Below, one piece after another: positions 53,330 to 61,539 of a DNA stretch of 64,000 nt. Both the position numbers and the translations under genes were made by a program. This DNA is from Halorussus pelagicus (GTDB lineage: Archaea; Halobacteriota; Halobacteria; Halobacteriales; Haladaptataceae). The stretch covers positions 434,001-498,000 of the forward strand of contig NZ_CP035119.1 in the NCBI RefSeq assembly GCF_004087835.1. Direction: 5' to 3'. How positions within the stretch are numbered: position 1 is the first letter of the stretch; each line of letters opens with the position of its first letter. The notes beneath the pieces are model-generated. The model worked only from the letters and a program-made list of their open reading frames with translations, was not told the origin of the DNA and ran no database searches.

Positions 53330-53401
53330 CGCCGCCGCTCCGCTTTTGCAGTTTTTCGACGTAGGCCCGATTCGACAGAATAGAGTCGTCGCTCGAAAGT
53401 T

Positions 53402-53503
53402 AGCGTCCGAAAGGAATTGTGCGTGGGTGCAGTCCCAAGGGACTCCACCTGCATCCTGTGCGCGAGTGTGTCGCGCTTGCGATGCGTGGGACCGGATTTG
53501 AAC
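53402..53503. repeat. 102-base exact direct repeat, copy 1 (ends in a tRNA-Leu 3' fragment)
   Basis: Identical over all 102 bases to 53621-53722 (219-base spacing). It includes the inverted repeat AGTCCC/GGGACT and, at 53483-53503, the last 21 bases (3' end) of tRNA-Leu(GAG). Exact identity points to a recent duplication. Confidence 0.9.
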
Positions 53504-53588
53504 TTCCGTCACTCCGCTTCGCTCCGTGACGACGTTCGCAGTCAACACCGCCGACTGCTCACCGGCGGACCCCTACGGGACAGCGCCC
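53483..53588 (-). pseudogene. Broken partial copy of tRNA-Leu(GAG)
   Basis: Two pieces of the tRNA at 53702-53786 recur here: its 3' end (53483-53503) and an internal stretch covering the variable arm and part of the T arm (53562-53588). A 58-base insertion (53504-53561) splits them. The anticodon, D arm and 5' half are missing, so no functional tRNA can form. Confidence 0.75.
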
Positions 53589-53620
53589 ACGGTGCATCGC
53601 GGAGTAGTCACTAGAAATGT

Positions 53621-53701
53621 AGCGTCCGAAAGGAATTGTGCGTGGGTGCAGTCCCAAGGGACTCCACCTGCATCCTGTGCGCGAGTGTGTCGCGCTTGCG
53701 A

Positions 53702-53722
<21 letters not shown>
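53621..53722. repeat. 102-base exact direct repeat, copy 2 (overlaps real tRNA 3' end)
   Basis: Same 102 bases as 53402-53503. The last 21 bases (53702-53722) are the 3' end of the intact tRNA-Leu(GAG); the other 81 bases are the sequence just downstream of the tRNA. Confidence 0.9.
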
Positions 53723-53786
<64 letters not shown>

Positions 53787-53981
53787 TTGCTGTGTCTTTC
53801 TCTGCACTCAATTGTAGTGGCCAAGCGGATAAAAGGCCTTTCGTTTCGAGGACGGGACGGCACGTACCCGCACGGTGATATCGCCGACCGTCGGCGCGGG
53901 TCGAATGCTCGCCGACGCCGACCCACAGCGCGTTCGAGACACACGGCAAGGCGTATGTCGGACCGCTTCTAACGTCCGGAT

Positions 53982-54536
53982 ATGCAACGATTCGTCGAGC
54001 GCCACGTCCCCGCAGTGACCGGGTTACTGACCGTCGTCTCGCTCGCGCTGGTGTTCGCGGCCGCGCTCCGCGTCGTGCCCGCGGGCGTGCTCCCCCGAGC
54101 GCCCGACGCCGTACTGTCGGCCATCCCGCACGTCAACGCCGTCATCAGCACGGTCGCGTTCGTCGTCGTCGGGGCGTCGTGGCGCGCGATTCGGCGTGGT
54201 AACGTCGAGCGCCACCGCAAAGGCATGCTGGCGGGCGTCGTCCTGTTCGCGGCGTTTCTGGCCCTCTACCTCTATCGCGTCGCGCTCCTCGGACCGACCG
54301 ACTTCGAGGGGTCCGCGATGGTCGAGCAGTTCGTCTACTACCCGATTCTGGGAGTTCACATCCTGCTCGCGGTGGTCTGTATCCCGCTTCTCTACTACGT
54401 CCTCCTGCTCGCGCTGACCCGGCCGGTCTCGGAACTCCCGGCGACGAACCATCCGCGGGTGGGTCGAGTCGCGGCCTCGCTGTGGATGACTTCGTTCGGA
54501 CTCGGCGTCGTCGTGTACCTGCTGTTGTATCTCTAG
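53982..54536 (+). CDS. DUF420 membrane protein
   Basis: 184 residues, five membrane segments. DUF420 blocks PHVNAVISTVAFVVVGASW and RAIRRGNVERHRKGMLAGVV with conserved histidines (FVYYPILGVHILLAVV) that could bind heme or copper. DUF420 genes are often near cytochrome oxidase genes, but none is here. Overlaps by four bases the end of the convergent small gene. Confidence 0.85.
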   Translation: MQRFVERHVPAVTGLLTVVSLALVFAAALRVVPAGVLPRAPDAVLSAIPHVNAVISTVAFVVVGASWRAIRRGNVERHRKGMLAGVVLFAAFLALYLYRVALLGPTDFEGSAMVEQFVYYPILGVHILLAVVCIPLLYYVLLLALTRPVSELPATNHPRVGRVAASLWMTSFGLGVVVYLLLYL

Positions 54537-54796
54537 GTCTCGGTGTCAGTGCGCTCTGTCTCGTCGTACGTTTCTAGCAGAACGTCCCACACGTCGTCAG
54601 TCTTGTAGTAGTGACTGGCGACGATGCGGTCGTTTTGCCCGATTTCGAGCGCGTGTCGGGGTTGGCGGACCTGCACTCGCCTGAGTTCTGTCCGCGAGCG
54701 AACGCCCGATTTTTCGGTGTTCTCGCCGATTTCGCCGCCCTCACCGCTTTCCTCGCGGGACGAGGTCTCGTCTCGTGAGTCGGGACCCTGAGCCAT
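54533..54796 (-). CDS. Small haloarchaeal protein of unknown function
   Basis: 87 residues from ATG 54794-54796. A disordered, charged N-terminal half precedes LRRVQVRQPRHALEIGQNDRI and SHYYKTDDVWDVLLETY, which look like a small folded domain. The 3' end overlaps the DUF420 gene's 3' end. Confidence 0.6.
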   Translation of the reverse strand: MAQGPDSRDETSSREESGEGGEIGENTEKSGVRSRTELRRVQVRQPRHALEIGQNDRIVASHYYKTDDVWDVLLETYDETERTDTET

Positions 54797-54907
54797 TTTC
54801 GTCTTCGACGGTCTCGCGCGGATTAACCGTTGTGCCCGCGAGACCCCACAACGCGGTCAGATGTGCGAAGCGAACTCCGCGCTCTCGCTTCGGTCTCGCT
54901 TCGAACG

Positions 54908-55348
54908 CTATCGCTCGTCGCTGGAGTCGTCGTCTTCGTCCGCGTCGTCGGTCCCGCCGAGTTCGTCGCTTCCGGGAGGTTCGTCCTCTTCACCACGCTC
55001 CACCTCGATGCTGATGCTCTCGCTTCTGCTCGGGGACTCGCTGTCGCTCCCGCGCTCGTCGCCGCCACTGCCGAGGAGTCTCGTCCGCAGGTCGTCGGCG
55101 ACCGACTCCACTTGGTCCCGGAGCGTGCTGACCTCCTCCTCGAACTGCTCGACGGTGCGCTCGACGTGGTACACCCGCGAGGCGGGGATGCGGCGTACGA
55201 GGTCGCGGCCTCGGTCGTCCTCGCCGGTCTTGAGTATCCAGTGGTCCTGAAAGTAGGCGACGTGTTCGTTCTCGACGTTCTGCTCGACAGTCTCGCCGTC
55301 CGGTCCCTCGTAGACGATGGTCGCCTCGCCGAGGTCTTCTTCGACCAT
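54908..55348 (-). CDS. Conserved protein with coiled coil and acidic tail
   Basis: 146 residues from MVEEDLGEATIVY. Beta-rich first part (VEQNVENEHVAYFQDHWILK), a short coiled-coil-like helix (VEQFEEEVSTLRDQVESVAD), and a long Ser/Glu/Asp tail. A haloarchaeal protein of unknown role, 72 bases after purF in the same direction, so it may share the purF transcript. Confidence 0.62.
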   Translation of the reverse strand: MVEEDLGEATIVYEGPDGETVEQNVENEHVAYFQDHWILKTGEDDRGRDLVRRIPASRVYHVERTVEQFEEEVSTLRDQVESVADDLRTRLLGSGGDERGSDSESPSRSESISIEVERGEEDEPPGSDELGGTDDADEDDDSSDER

Positions 55349-55420
55349 GCCGAACCCGTCGGCTTCGAGACGGGTAGCAACTGTGGCCGAGCGAGACCGA
55401 GAAAGTCCCAGTCGAACCGC

Positions 55421-56965
55421 TCAGTCGTCCGCGTTCGCGGGCGTCCCGACCTCGGGCCGGGTCACGTCGCGGTCGGTCGTCTCGCCCTCGATGTCGTAGG
55501 GGTACTCGCCCGTGACACACCCCATACAGAGGTCCGCGCGCTCGCTGTCGAGGGCGTCGGCGACCGCCTCGTTCGAGAGGTACGCGAGACTGTCTGCCTC
55601 GATGGCCTCCCGAATCTCCTCGACGGATTTGTCGGCCGCGATGAGTTCCTCGCGGGTCGCCATGTCGATGCCCATGTAGCAGGGCGCGACGATGGGCGGC
55701 GCGCCGACGCGCATGTGGACCTCCTCCGCGCCGCAGTCCTTGAGCAGGGCGACGAGTTGCGTCGAGGTGGTCCCGCGGACGATGGAGTCGTCGATGATGG
55801 TGACGGTCTTGCCTTCGACGGTGGACTTGATAGGGTTGAGTTTGAGGCGGACCGCGCGCTCGCGCTCGTCCTGCGTGGGCATGATGAACGTCCGGCCGAC
55901 GTAGCGGTTCTTCATCAGGCCCTCGGCGAACTCGACGGTCGCGCCGTCGTCTTGGGCGGCCTCGGCGTACCCGCCAGCGAAGGCCCGCCCGGAGTCGGGG
56001 ACGGGCATCACCACGTCGGTGTCGATGCCGCTCTCCTCCCAGAGCTTACGGCCCAACTCGCGGCGGACCTCGTAGACGAGGTGGTCGTCGATGACGCTGT
56101 CCGGGCGCGCGAAGTAGACGTGTTCGAAAAAGCAGTGGGCCGTCTGCTCGCGCTCGAACAGTTGGTAGGAGTCGAACCCCTCGCCGTTCGGTTGGAGGAC
56201 GACGAGTTCGCCCGGCCGCACGTCGCGGACGAGTTCGCCGTCGAGGGTGTCGATGGCCGCCGACTCGCTGGCGAGGACGTAGCCGTCGTCCAGTTCGCCG
56301 ATGCAGAGCGGGCGGTTGCCCTCGGGGTCTCGGACCCCCAGCACGGTGTCGTCGTGCATGATGGTCAGCGAGTACGACCCGTGGATGCGACCCATCGTGC
56401 GCTTGACGGCGCGCACGAGGTCGGCCTCCAGCAGGTTGCGCGCGAGGTCGTGGGCGATGACCTCGGTGTCGCCGTCGGAGGTGAACGCGTGGCCCTCCGC
56501 GGCCAACTCGTTGCGGACCTCCTCGGCGTTGACGAGGTTCCCGTTGTGACTCAGGCCCAAGGCACCGCTCCGGAACGAGACGGTGAACGGTTGCGCGCAG
56601 GACTTGTCCACGCTCCCCGCGGTGGGGTACCGGACGTGGCCGATGCCCGCGCTCCCGCGCAGGGACTCCACGTCCGACTGGTCGAAGGCGTCGCCGACGA
56701 GACCCATCTCGACGTGGTCGTGCTGTTGGAACCCGTCGTGGGTGACGATTCCCGCCGACTCCTGTCCGCGATGTTGGAGCGCGTACAGCGAGTAGTAGAG
56801 GGGGCGCGCGGCGTCCCGCTCTTCGAGCGAGACGCCGACGACGCCACACTTCTCGGTCGGACCCGACAGGTCCGGGGCCGTCTCCCCCGCGGAGGCCGCA
56901 TCTGACTCCCCCGACTGGGCGTTCTCGGTCGAACCGCTTCGGGCCGCGTCCCGGCCGTTTGGCAT
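55421..56965 (-). CDS. purF: Amidophosphoribosyltransferase
   Basis: 514 residues from ATG 56963-56965. The glutaminase nucleophile is C40 (TEKCGVVGVS), so a 39-residue Ser/Glu/Ala-rich leader has to be removed for the free N-terminal cysteine; this is longer than usual. Glutaminase blocks YALQHRGQESAGI and LSHNGNLVNAEEVRNEL, and the PRPP loop VTIIDDSIVRGTT, are intact. C-terminal cysteines (DLCMGCVTGEYP) are present too. First committed step of purine synthesis. Downstream of lsm and rpl37e on the same strand, with a 521-base gap. Confidence 0.93.
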   Translation of the reverse strand: MPNGRDAARSGSTENAQSGESDAASAGETAPDLSGPTEKCGVVGVSLEERDAARPLYYSLYALQHRGQESAGIVTHDGFQQHDHVEMGLVGDAFDQSDVESLRGSAGIGHVRYPTAGSVDKSCAQPFTVSFRSGALGLSHNGNLVNAEEVRNELAAEGHAFTSDGDTEVIAHDLARNLLEADLVRAVKRTMGRIHGSYSLTIMHDDTVLGVRDPEGNRPLCIGELDDGYVLASESAAIDTLDGELVRDVRPGELVVLQPNGEGFDSYQLFEREQTAHCFFEHVYFARPDSVIDDHLVYEVRRELGRKLWEESGIDTDVVMPVPDSGRAFAGGYAEAAQDDGATVEFAEGLMKNRYVGRTFIMPTQDERERAVRLKLNPIKSTVEGKTVTIIDDSIVRGTTSTQLVALLKDCGAEEVHMRVGAPPIVAPCYMGIDMATREELIAADKSVEEIREAIEADSLAYLSNEAVADALDSERADLCMGCVTGEYPYDIEGETTDRDVTRPEVGTPANADD

Positions 56966-57151
56966 GAACGAAGCTACTGCGCCACCGTAGTAAAAACCCT
57001 CGCTATCGTGCCGAAAATTCGGGGTGGAAGACAAAAAGTATTCACATTCGTGTATACTTTCGGTTGCGGCGCTGAAACCTCCGGTTCCGGCACCGATGCC
57101 GCCGGTCCGGCGACATCGGGTGCGCTCGGTGGGACGTTCCACGAGGAAACA

Positions 57152-57238
57152 CTCGGTGACGCCTCCGCCAGCGAACGCTCGGTGACGCCTCCGCCAGCGA
57201 ACACTCGGTGACGCCTCCGCCAGCGAACGCTCGGTGAC
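57152..57238. repeat. 26-base tandem repeat, three and a third copies
   Basis: Units at 57152-57177, 57178-57203, 57204-57229 and a 9-base partial to 57238; each starts CTCGGTGACGCCTCC. Only a single base differs between the copies. The length is not a multiple of three and no frame fits a protein, so it is non-coding and probably prone to copy-number change. Confidence 0.85.
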
Positions 57239-57309
57239 ACTCCACCGGAGCGCGCTCGCTACCACAAACCTCCGTTTGGGTGTCTGCGTGAGCGAAGCGA
57301 GCGTGACCT

Positions 57310-57332
57310 CGGAAGACGCGCTTTGTCTTCCG
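57310..57332 (-). terminator. Hairpin downstream of rpl37e
   Basis: CGGAAGAC and GTCTTCCG, loop GCGCTTT. It lies about 155 bases after the rpl37e stop on the transcribed strand. Candidate terminator; distance lowers confidence. Confidence 0.3.
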
Positions 57333-57486
57333 GGGGCGACCGGCCGGAGGCTTTCTAAAACACGTTTATCTCGGTTCTGGCGATTCTACTTCCGGCAACT
57401 CGGCCACATCCAGAAAATCGAATCGACACACCAACGGCTACGCGAAAACGGAGAAACCGCAGAGGGAAAGAAGCGTTCGAGGGCGA

Positions 57487-57660
57487 TTACTCGCCGGACT
57501 TGCTCTGCCACTCGTAGTCGCGGCGCTTGGCGGACTTGCCAAAGCCGCAACTCGAACACTCCTTCTTTTTCGTGTGATACGACTTCTCGCCACAGCGACG
57601 ACATTTCGTGTGGGTCGTCGTGTTCTTCTTCCCTTGGCTCGGGGTACCTGCGCCAGTCAT
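57487..57660 (-). CDS. rpl37e: 50S ribosomal protein L37e
   Basis: 57 residues from ATG 57658-57660. Zinc-binding cysteines C20, C23, C35 and C38 ([11 protein letters not shown] and ECSSCGFG), with the typical start [19 protein letters not shown] and basic end [13 protein letters not shown]. Its ATG overlaps the TGA of the lsm gene by four bases. The lsm-rpl37e pair is widely conserved in archaea. Confidence 0.95.
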   Translation of the reverse strand: MTGAGTPSQGKKNTTTHTKCRRCGEKSYHTKKKECSSCGFGKSAKRRDYEWQSKSGE

Positions 57661-57848
57661 GGGTTGATCGAAACGAGGTTATCGCCGCGTATAATGGTTG
57701 TGTCTTCCTCCTCGGTGTCTTCCAGCACAAGATTCATGTGCTGGTCGTAGCCAGTGAGAATGCCCTCGTACTCCTCGCCGCCTTTCAATTGCACCGTAAC
57801 CTCTTCTTGCAAAGAGGCTTCCAGTACGTCGAGCGGTCGTCCACTCAT
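57657..57848 (-). CDS. lsm: Sm-like (Lsm) RNA-binding protein
   Basis: 63 residues. The Sm1 motif [20 protein letters not shown] and Sm2 motif [10 protein letters not shown] are present; the strand between is [12 protein letters not shown]. Lsm forms a heptamer that binds U-rich RNA and tRNA-related RNAs. First gene of the lsm-rpl37e operon, with a TATA-like GTTTAAGAC at 57871-57879 (minus strand) 23-31 bases upstream. Confidence 0.94.
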   Translation of the reverse strand: MSGRPLDVLEASLQEEVTVQLKGGEEYEGILTGYDQHMNLVLEDTEEEDTTIIRGDNLVSINP

Positions 57849-57954
57849 ATCATTAGCGCCACCCGTCTAAGTCTTAAACGTACCGGAAACACCTCTCTGG
57901 AGGAAACTTTCATTGGGGGCACTCCGAATAGAAAACTGACACGTCTGGGGCGGC

Positions 57955-57986
57955 CGAGGGTCTTCCGGGCCACCGAACGACCCTCG
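57955..57986 (-). terminator. Hairpin after the Dna2-like helicase gene
   Basis: CGAGGGTC and GACCCTCG, an 8-base perfect stem with a 16-base loop, 17 bases past the helicase stop on its strand. Confidence 0.35.
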
Positions 57987-58002
57987 ACTCACTGACGGAC
58001 GA

Positions 58003-60777
58003 CTACTGCGCCCACTCGACCATCCGCGCGTAGCGGTCGTCGGTCCGCAGGGCACTTTCGTCGCCGACCAGCACGAGCGACTTCTTCGCTCGCGTCAGCG
58101 CCACGTTCACCCGGCGGTGGTCCTCGAAGATGGGGCTGTCGAGGGTTTCGGTGGCGACGAACGAGACCACGATGACCTCCTTGCTCGACCCCTGAAACCG
58201 GTCCACCGTGTCCACCGTCACGGCGTCAGGGACCCGGCGTCCGATTTCGGCGACCTGCGCGCGGAACGGCGCGATGACGCCGACTTCGGCGGGTTCGACC
58301 CCCGCGTCGAGGAAGTCCGCGACGATTTCGGCCACGCGGTCAGCCTCGACGGGGTTGGTGTTGCCCTCCGTGCGGCCGTCGGGGTCCACGAACGAGACGC
58401 CGCCTCTGCTCCGCAACTCGTCGGGGAGGTCGGTCTCCGCGACGTGGGGCAGGTCCGCGAGCTGTTGGGCCGCCACCTCGCCCGACGCGGGGCGCAACTC
58501 GCCGTCATAGAACTCCCGAGAGGAGAACGCCTGAATCCGCTGGGCCATCCGGTACTGGCGGTCAAGCATGACGCCCGCCTCGGGCGACTGGTCGATGAGA
58601 CGCTCGAACAGCGAGGTCGAGAGGTCGGTCACTCGCGGGTCGTCGCTACGTTCCTCGCCGCTCGCCTCGTTCGAGGCGACCGACTCGCTATCCGTCCGCA
58701 CCACCGGCGGTAACTGCTCGTGGTCGCCGACCAGAACGAACCGGTCGGCGAGGTTGACCGCCGCGAGCGTCGCTGGTTCCGTGAGTTGCGAGGCTTCATC
58801 CACCAAGGCCACGTCGAAGGACTGCTCGCGCATGATTCGGGACCCGCAGGTGGCCGTGGTCGCCGCGACGACGCTGGCCTCGCGCAACTCCGCGACGCGC
58901 TCGCCGGGGTCGCCAGCCTTCTCCAGTCGGAGGTCCTGCATGTCCTCGCGGACGCCGCTCTCGGTACCGACGCGGACGATATCTTCGAAGCCCTGTTCGC
59001 GGAGCGCTTCGAGCGCGTTGTCCACCGCGCGGTTCGTGAACGCCGAGAGGAGGACGCGGTTGCCGCGCTCTGTCAAGGCGCGAATCGTCCGCGCGATGGT
59101 GTAGGTCTTGCCCGTGCCGGGCGGCCCGTGGACCAGCGCGAAATCCTCGGCGTTCACTGCGAGGTTCACGGCGTCGTTCTGGGCCTCGTTGTTGTCGATG
59201 TACGTCTCGCGCTCGTCCGAAAATTCGGGGTCCTCGCGGCCGAACAGCACGTCCTTCCGGCGCGGGTCGCCCTTCAGCAGGGCGTCGTGCAGGGCGGTCA
59301 GCATTCGGTCGGCCGAGAGTTCCGAGGGGTATACGTCAAGTCGCCGGAGTTCGACCGCTTCGTCCGCCGTGACGACGACTTCCTCGTCCAAGCGTTCGAC
59401 GCGGGCGAGTTCGGCGTGGCCGTTCACGGGGTCGCCGTCGCTGGCCAGCACCACGTCGCCCTCCCGGATTTTCGAGACAGTCCCGCCCGCGCGCTCGGCG
59501 CGCATCTCCCACCGGCCGCCGTCGAGCTGGCGGCGGCCCACGGGGTCGAGACCGATGAGCGCGCGGTCGTCGTCCGCGCGCTCTTCGGCGGTCTGTTGCC
59601 AGAGCTTGGCGTACTCGGCGTGAGTCGCCCGCCGCTCCTCCTCGATGAGTCGGTAGACGCGGTCGAAGTAGTCGCGCTCTTCTTCGGGAATCGCGGTCCC
59701 GATTTGGCCAGCCTTGGACTCTTGGTCGAGTCGGCCCGAGACCACCATGCAGGTGTCCTGCTCGAAGCAGTATTCGCAGGTCGCGTCGGCCTCGTAGCCA
59801 GTGGGGACGCCGGGGTCACCCTCAGCGTTGTCGGCCCTCGGCGCGACGGCGTCGTACTCCATCGCCGCGATTTCGTTGCGCGTGCGCACGACGAAATCCA
59901 GCAAGCCGTCGCCGATAGAGAACTCCTTGGCGGGCGAGAGGTCGCCGTCTTCCTCGGTGCGGTCGAGTGCCGAGTTCTTCGTGTAGAGCAGGGTCCCGGT
60001 GTCGGCGGGGACGCCCTTCTCCCGGAGGAGCAGGGCGTAACACGCCGCCTGAATCTTGTCCTGAAACCGGGGGTCGCGCTTGAGGTTCTTGCCGGTCTTT
60101 AATTCGACGGGCATCCCGCGCCGGAGCGCGTCGGCCCGACCCTTGATGCCGAACTGCTCGCTGATGAGCGTCTGCTCGCTCCGCCAGTTGTCTTCTTCGG
60201 TTAGGGCACCTTGGGCTAGCCAGCCTTCGATTGCGGCGGCGTTCTGGCGGACCTCCTCGGCGACTTCGTCGCGCTCGCGGCCGAGCAGGCCGAGTTCTAG
60301 TCCGGCCTCCTCGACGCGCTCGTCGATGGACTCGTCCAAATCGCGGCCTCGGAGCAGGTCTCCGAACACCTCGTGGACGATGGTCCCTTTGACCACGGGG
60401 TACGCGAGCGGAACCCCCGAGAGTTTGTTCAGGTAGTACATCCGCGGACACTGGACCCACGACCGAACGTCGGTCACGTCCACGAGGAACGAGGGTTCCA
60501 CCACGACGTAGGAGTTTTTTCCCGTCGAATAGGTCGTCTCGCCCTGATACTCGCTCTCTTCGACCTCGGTGACGAGCAGTTCCATTCCCGGTTCGAGGAG
60601 GTCGGCGCTCTCGGTCCACTTGCCCCAGAGCGTGACCTGCTTGCGGTCTCCCTTCCCCGCCGACGCTCCGTGCCCGGCGTCCTCGCGGACCGTAACCTCC
60701 GCGAGGTCGCGCTCGCCGTACTGCGTGCTGACGGTTCGAACGTCTGTGACTTCGACGACTTCTCCCCGAACGTTCAC
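58003..60777 (-). CDS. Dna2-like nuclease-helicase (OB, Cas4-like nuclease, SF1 helicase)
   Basis: 924 residues in three parts. An OB-like N-terminus (1 to about 98, MNVRGEVVEVTDVRTVSTQY). A Cas4/RecB-type nuclease with Fe-S cysteines (C110 in WVQCPRMYY, and CEYCFEQDTC near 337-346) and KGRADALRRGMPVELKTGK holding the D and ExK catalytic residues. A superfamily 1B helicase with [13 protein letters not shown] (about 551), VALVDEASQL, LVGDHEQLPPVV, VDTVDRFQGSSKEV and NVALTRAKKSLVLVGD. Dna2-type enzymes trim flaps and process DNA ends. No CRISPR genes adjoin, so it is not a cas locus. Gene stands alone. Confidence 0.88.
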   Translation of the reverse strand: MNVRGEVVEVTDVRTVSTQYGERDLAEVTVREDAGHGASAGKGDRKQVTLWGKWTESADLLEPGMELLVTEVEESEYQGETTYSTGKNSYVVVEPSFLVDVTDVRSWVQCPRMYYLNKLSGVPLAYPVVKGTIVHEVFGDLLRGRDLDESIDERVEEAGLELGLLGRERDEVAEEVRQNAAAIEGWLAQGALTEEDNWRSEQTLISEQFGIKGRADALRRGMPVELKTGKNLKRDPRFQDKIQAACYALLLREKGVPADTGTLLYTKNSALDRTEEDGDLSPAKEFSIGDGLLDFVVRTRNEIAAMEYDAVAPRADNAEGDPGVPTGYEADATCEYCFEQDTCMVVSGRLDQESKAGQIGTAIPEEERDYFDRVYRLIEEERRATHAEYAKLWQQTAEERADDDRALIGLDPVGRRQLDGGRWEMRAERAGGTVSKIREGDVVLASDGDPVNGHAELARVERLDEEVVVTADEAVELRRLDVYPSELSADRMLTALHDALLKGDPRRKDVLFGREDPEFSDERETYIDNNEAQNDAVNLAVNAEDFALVHGPPGTGKTYTIARTIRALTERGNRVLLSAFTNRAVDNALEALREQGFEDIVRVGTESGVREDMQDLRLEKAGDPGERVAELREASVVAATTATCGSRIMREQSFDVALVDEASQLTEPATLAAVNLADRFVLVGDHEQLPPVVRTDSESVASNEASGEERSDDPRVTDLSTSLFERLIDQSPEAGVMLDRQYRMAQRIQAFSSREFYDGELRPASGEVAAQQLADLPHVAETDLPDELRSRGGVSFVDPDGRTEGNTNPVEADRVAEIVADFLDAGVEPAEVGVIAPFRAQVAEIGRRVPDAVTVDTVDRFQGSSKEVIVVSFVATETLDSPIFEDHRRVNVALTRAKKSLVLVGDESALRTDDRYARMVEWAQ

Positions 60778-60876
60778 GGGACGGTGGTAGCGCCCGCCGG
60801 TAAAAAACTCCGCCGGTCGGCGGTGGGTTCGGTGGTGCGGGTCGTTCGGGTACCGACTCGATGTGGAAGGGAGGGA

Positions 60877-60934
60877 CGTTACGAATCAGCGCCGAAAGAA
60901 AGAGCCGTTACGAATCGGCGTCGAAAAAGGGCAT
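60877..60934. repeat. Two-copy 29-base direct repeat
   Basis: CGTTACGAATC followed by A/G, GCG and C/T, CGAAA occurs at 60877 and 60906. It lies in the 209-base gap upstream of the Dna2-like gene and downstream of the zinc-finger gene. Purpose unknown. Confidence 0.5.
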
Positions 60935-60986
60935 TCGTCCGGGCGATACTTGGTCAATAATTCGGTTTCTCGTGGCTAACCAGCGG

Positions 60987-61082
60987 TCAGTCGGCACCGT
61001 GGGGTGGGATGTGGCCGCACGTCGAACAGGATTCGTACCCGTGCGCGACTACGAGTTCACCGCTGCATTGTGGGCATCTCAT
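60987..61082 (-). CDS. 31-residue CPxC zinc-finger microprotein
   Basis: ATG at 61080-61082 to TGA at 60987-60989. Cysteines C3, C6, C19 and C22 (RCPQCSGE, ESCSTCGH) form one zinc knuckle pair. A clear TATA-like GGCTTATACC (61107-61116 on the minus strand) sits 25-34 bases upstream, so the gene has its own promoter and is probably leaderless. Small CPxCG-related zinc-finger proteins are a known group in haloarchaea, some needed for swarming or biofilm in Haloferax; the role of this one is unknown. Confidence 0.7.
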   Translation of the reverse strand: MRCPQCSGELVVAHGYESCSTCGHIPPHGAD

Positions 61083-61247
61083 CGTAGGCGTCGGTAGCCG
61101 AGACGAGGGTATAAGCCTTCCTGCAATATTAGTAATTTTGTGAATATCTGTATAAGGAAGATATTATTCTCTCTGGACTCGAGTCGCTGGCTATCAGCAA
61201 CTCGCGTGAAAAGAAAACGCTCGCGCGCTGCTACGTCGGTTCAAGAC

Positions 61248-61427
61248 CTATCCGGACCAGCCAGCGCAGATGTCGTCGTTGACGTTGCTCCGCCACATCT
61301 CGAACCCGGTTTCGCAGTCCGGATTCTCGTGAATGTGGTCGATGAAGCCCGCGCCGGGGTTCCGAAGTTCGGTTCCGCAGAAGGGACAGTCGTTCGGGTC
61401 GGTCCACGTCGTGGCGTTCGTTGACAT
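61248..61427 (-). CDS. DUF7501 small zinc protein
   Basis: 59 residues from ATG 61425-61427. Zinc-ligand candidates C14 and C17 (DCPFCGTEL), H31/H33 and C38 (FIDHIHENPDC) form a C2H(H)C-like site. The C-terminal part is MWRSNVNDDICAGWSG. A TATA-like CTTATACGCC at 61452-61461 on the same strand is about 30 bases upstream. Haloarchaeal family; function unknown. Confidence 0.75.
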   Translation of the reverse strand: MSTNATTWTDPNDCPFCGTELRNPGAGFIDHIHENPDCETGFEMWRSNVNDDICAGWSG

Positions 61428-61539
61428 GGATATGACGGCAACGTTCTGGCGTATAAGTTCTGTGCAGGTATATCTGAAATACCTTCATTGGAGTAATATG
61501 CCCCTAATATTTTTCGAGTATCTCTTCGTCTCGCTCCGC

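Larger units (their letters stand above)
56966..57486. other. Long spacer between rpl37e and purF
   Basis: About 520 bases without a convincing gene. Contains candidate purF promoter tracts on the minus strand near 57030-57060 (GAATACTTTT, AGTATACAC), a 26-base tandem repeat (57152-57238), and a hairpin CGGAAGAC/GTCTTCCG with a 7-base loop (57310-57332) that may end the lsm-rpl37e transcript. Confidence 0.5.

Noticed and set aside
54830..56905. A 691-residue plus-strand frame
   Set aside because: It is the complement of purF and the small gene beside it; the product has no recognisable domain.
57152..57238. Tandem repeats at purF as a CRISPR array
   Set aside because: The units abut each other with no spacers and there are no cas genes. 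It is a plain minisatellite.
58720..60102. A 460-residue plus-strand frame within the helicase gene
   Set aside because: Complement of the well-supported Dna2-like gene; no promoter and no motif.
58003..60777. Cas4-like nuclease domain as sign of a CRISPR-Cas locus
   Set aside because: The domain is fused to a Dna2-type helicase and no cas1, cas2 or array is nearby.
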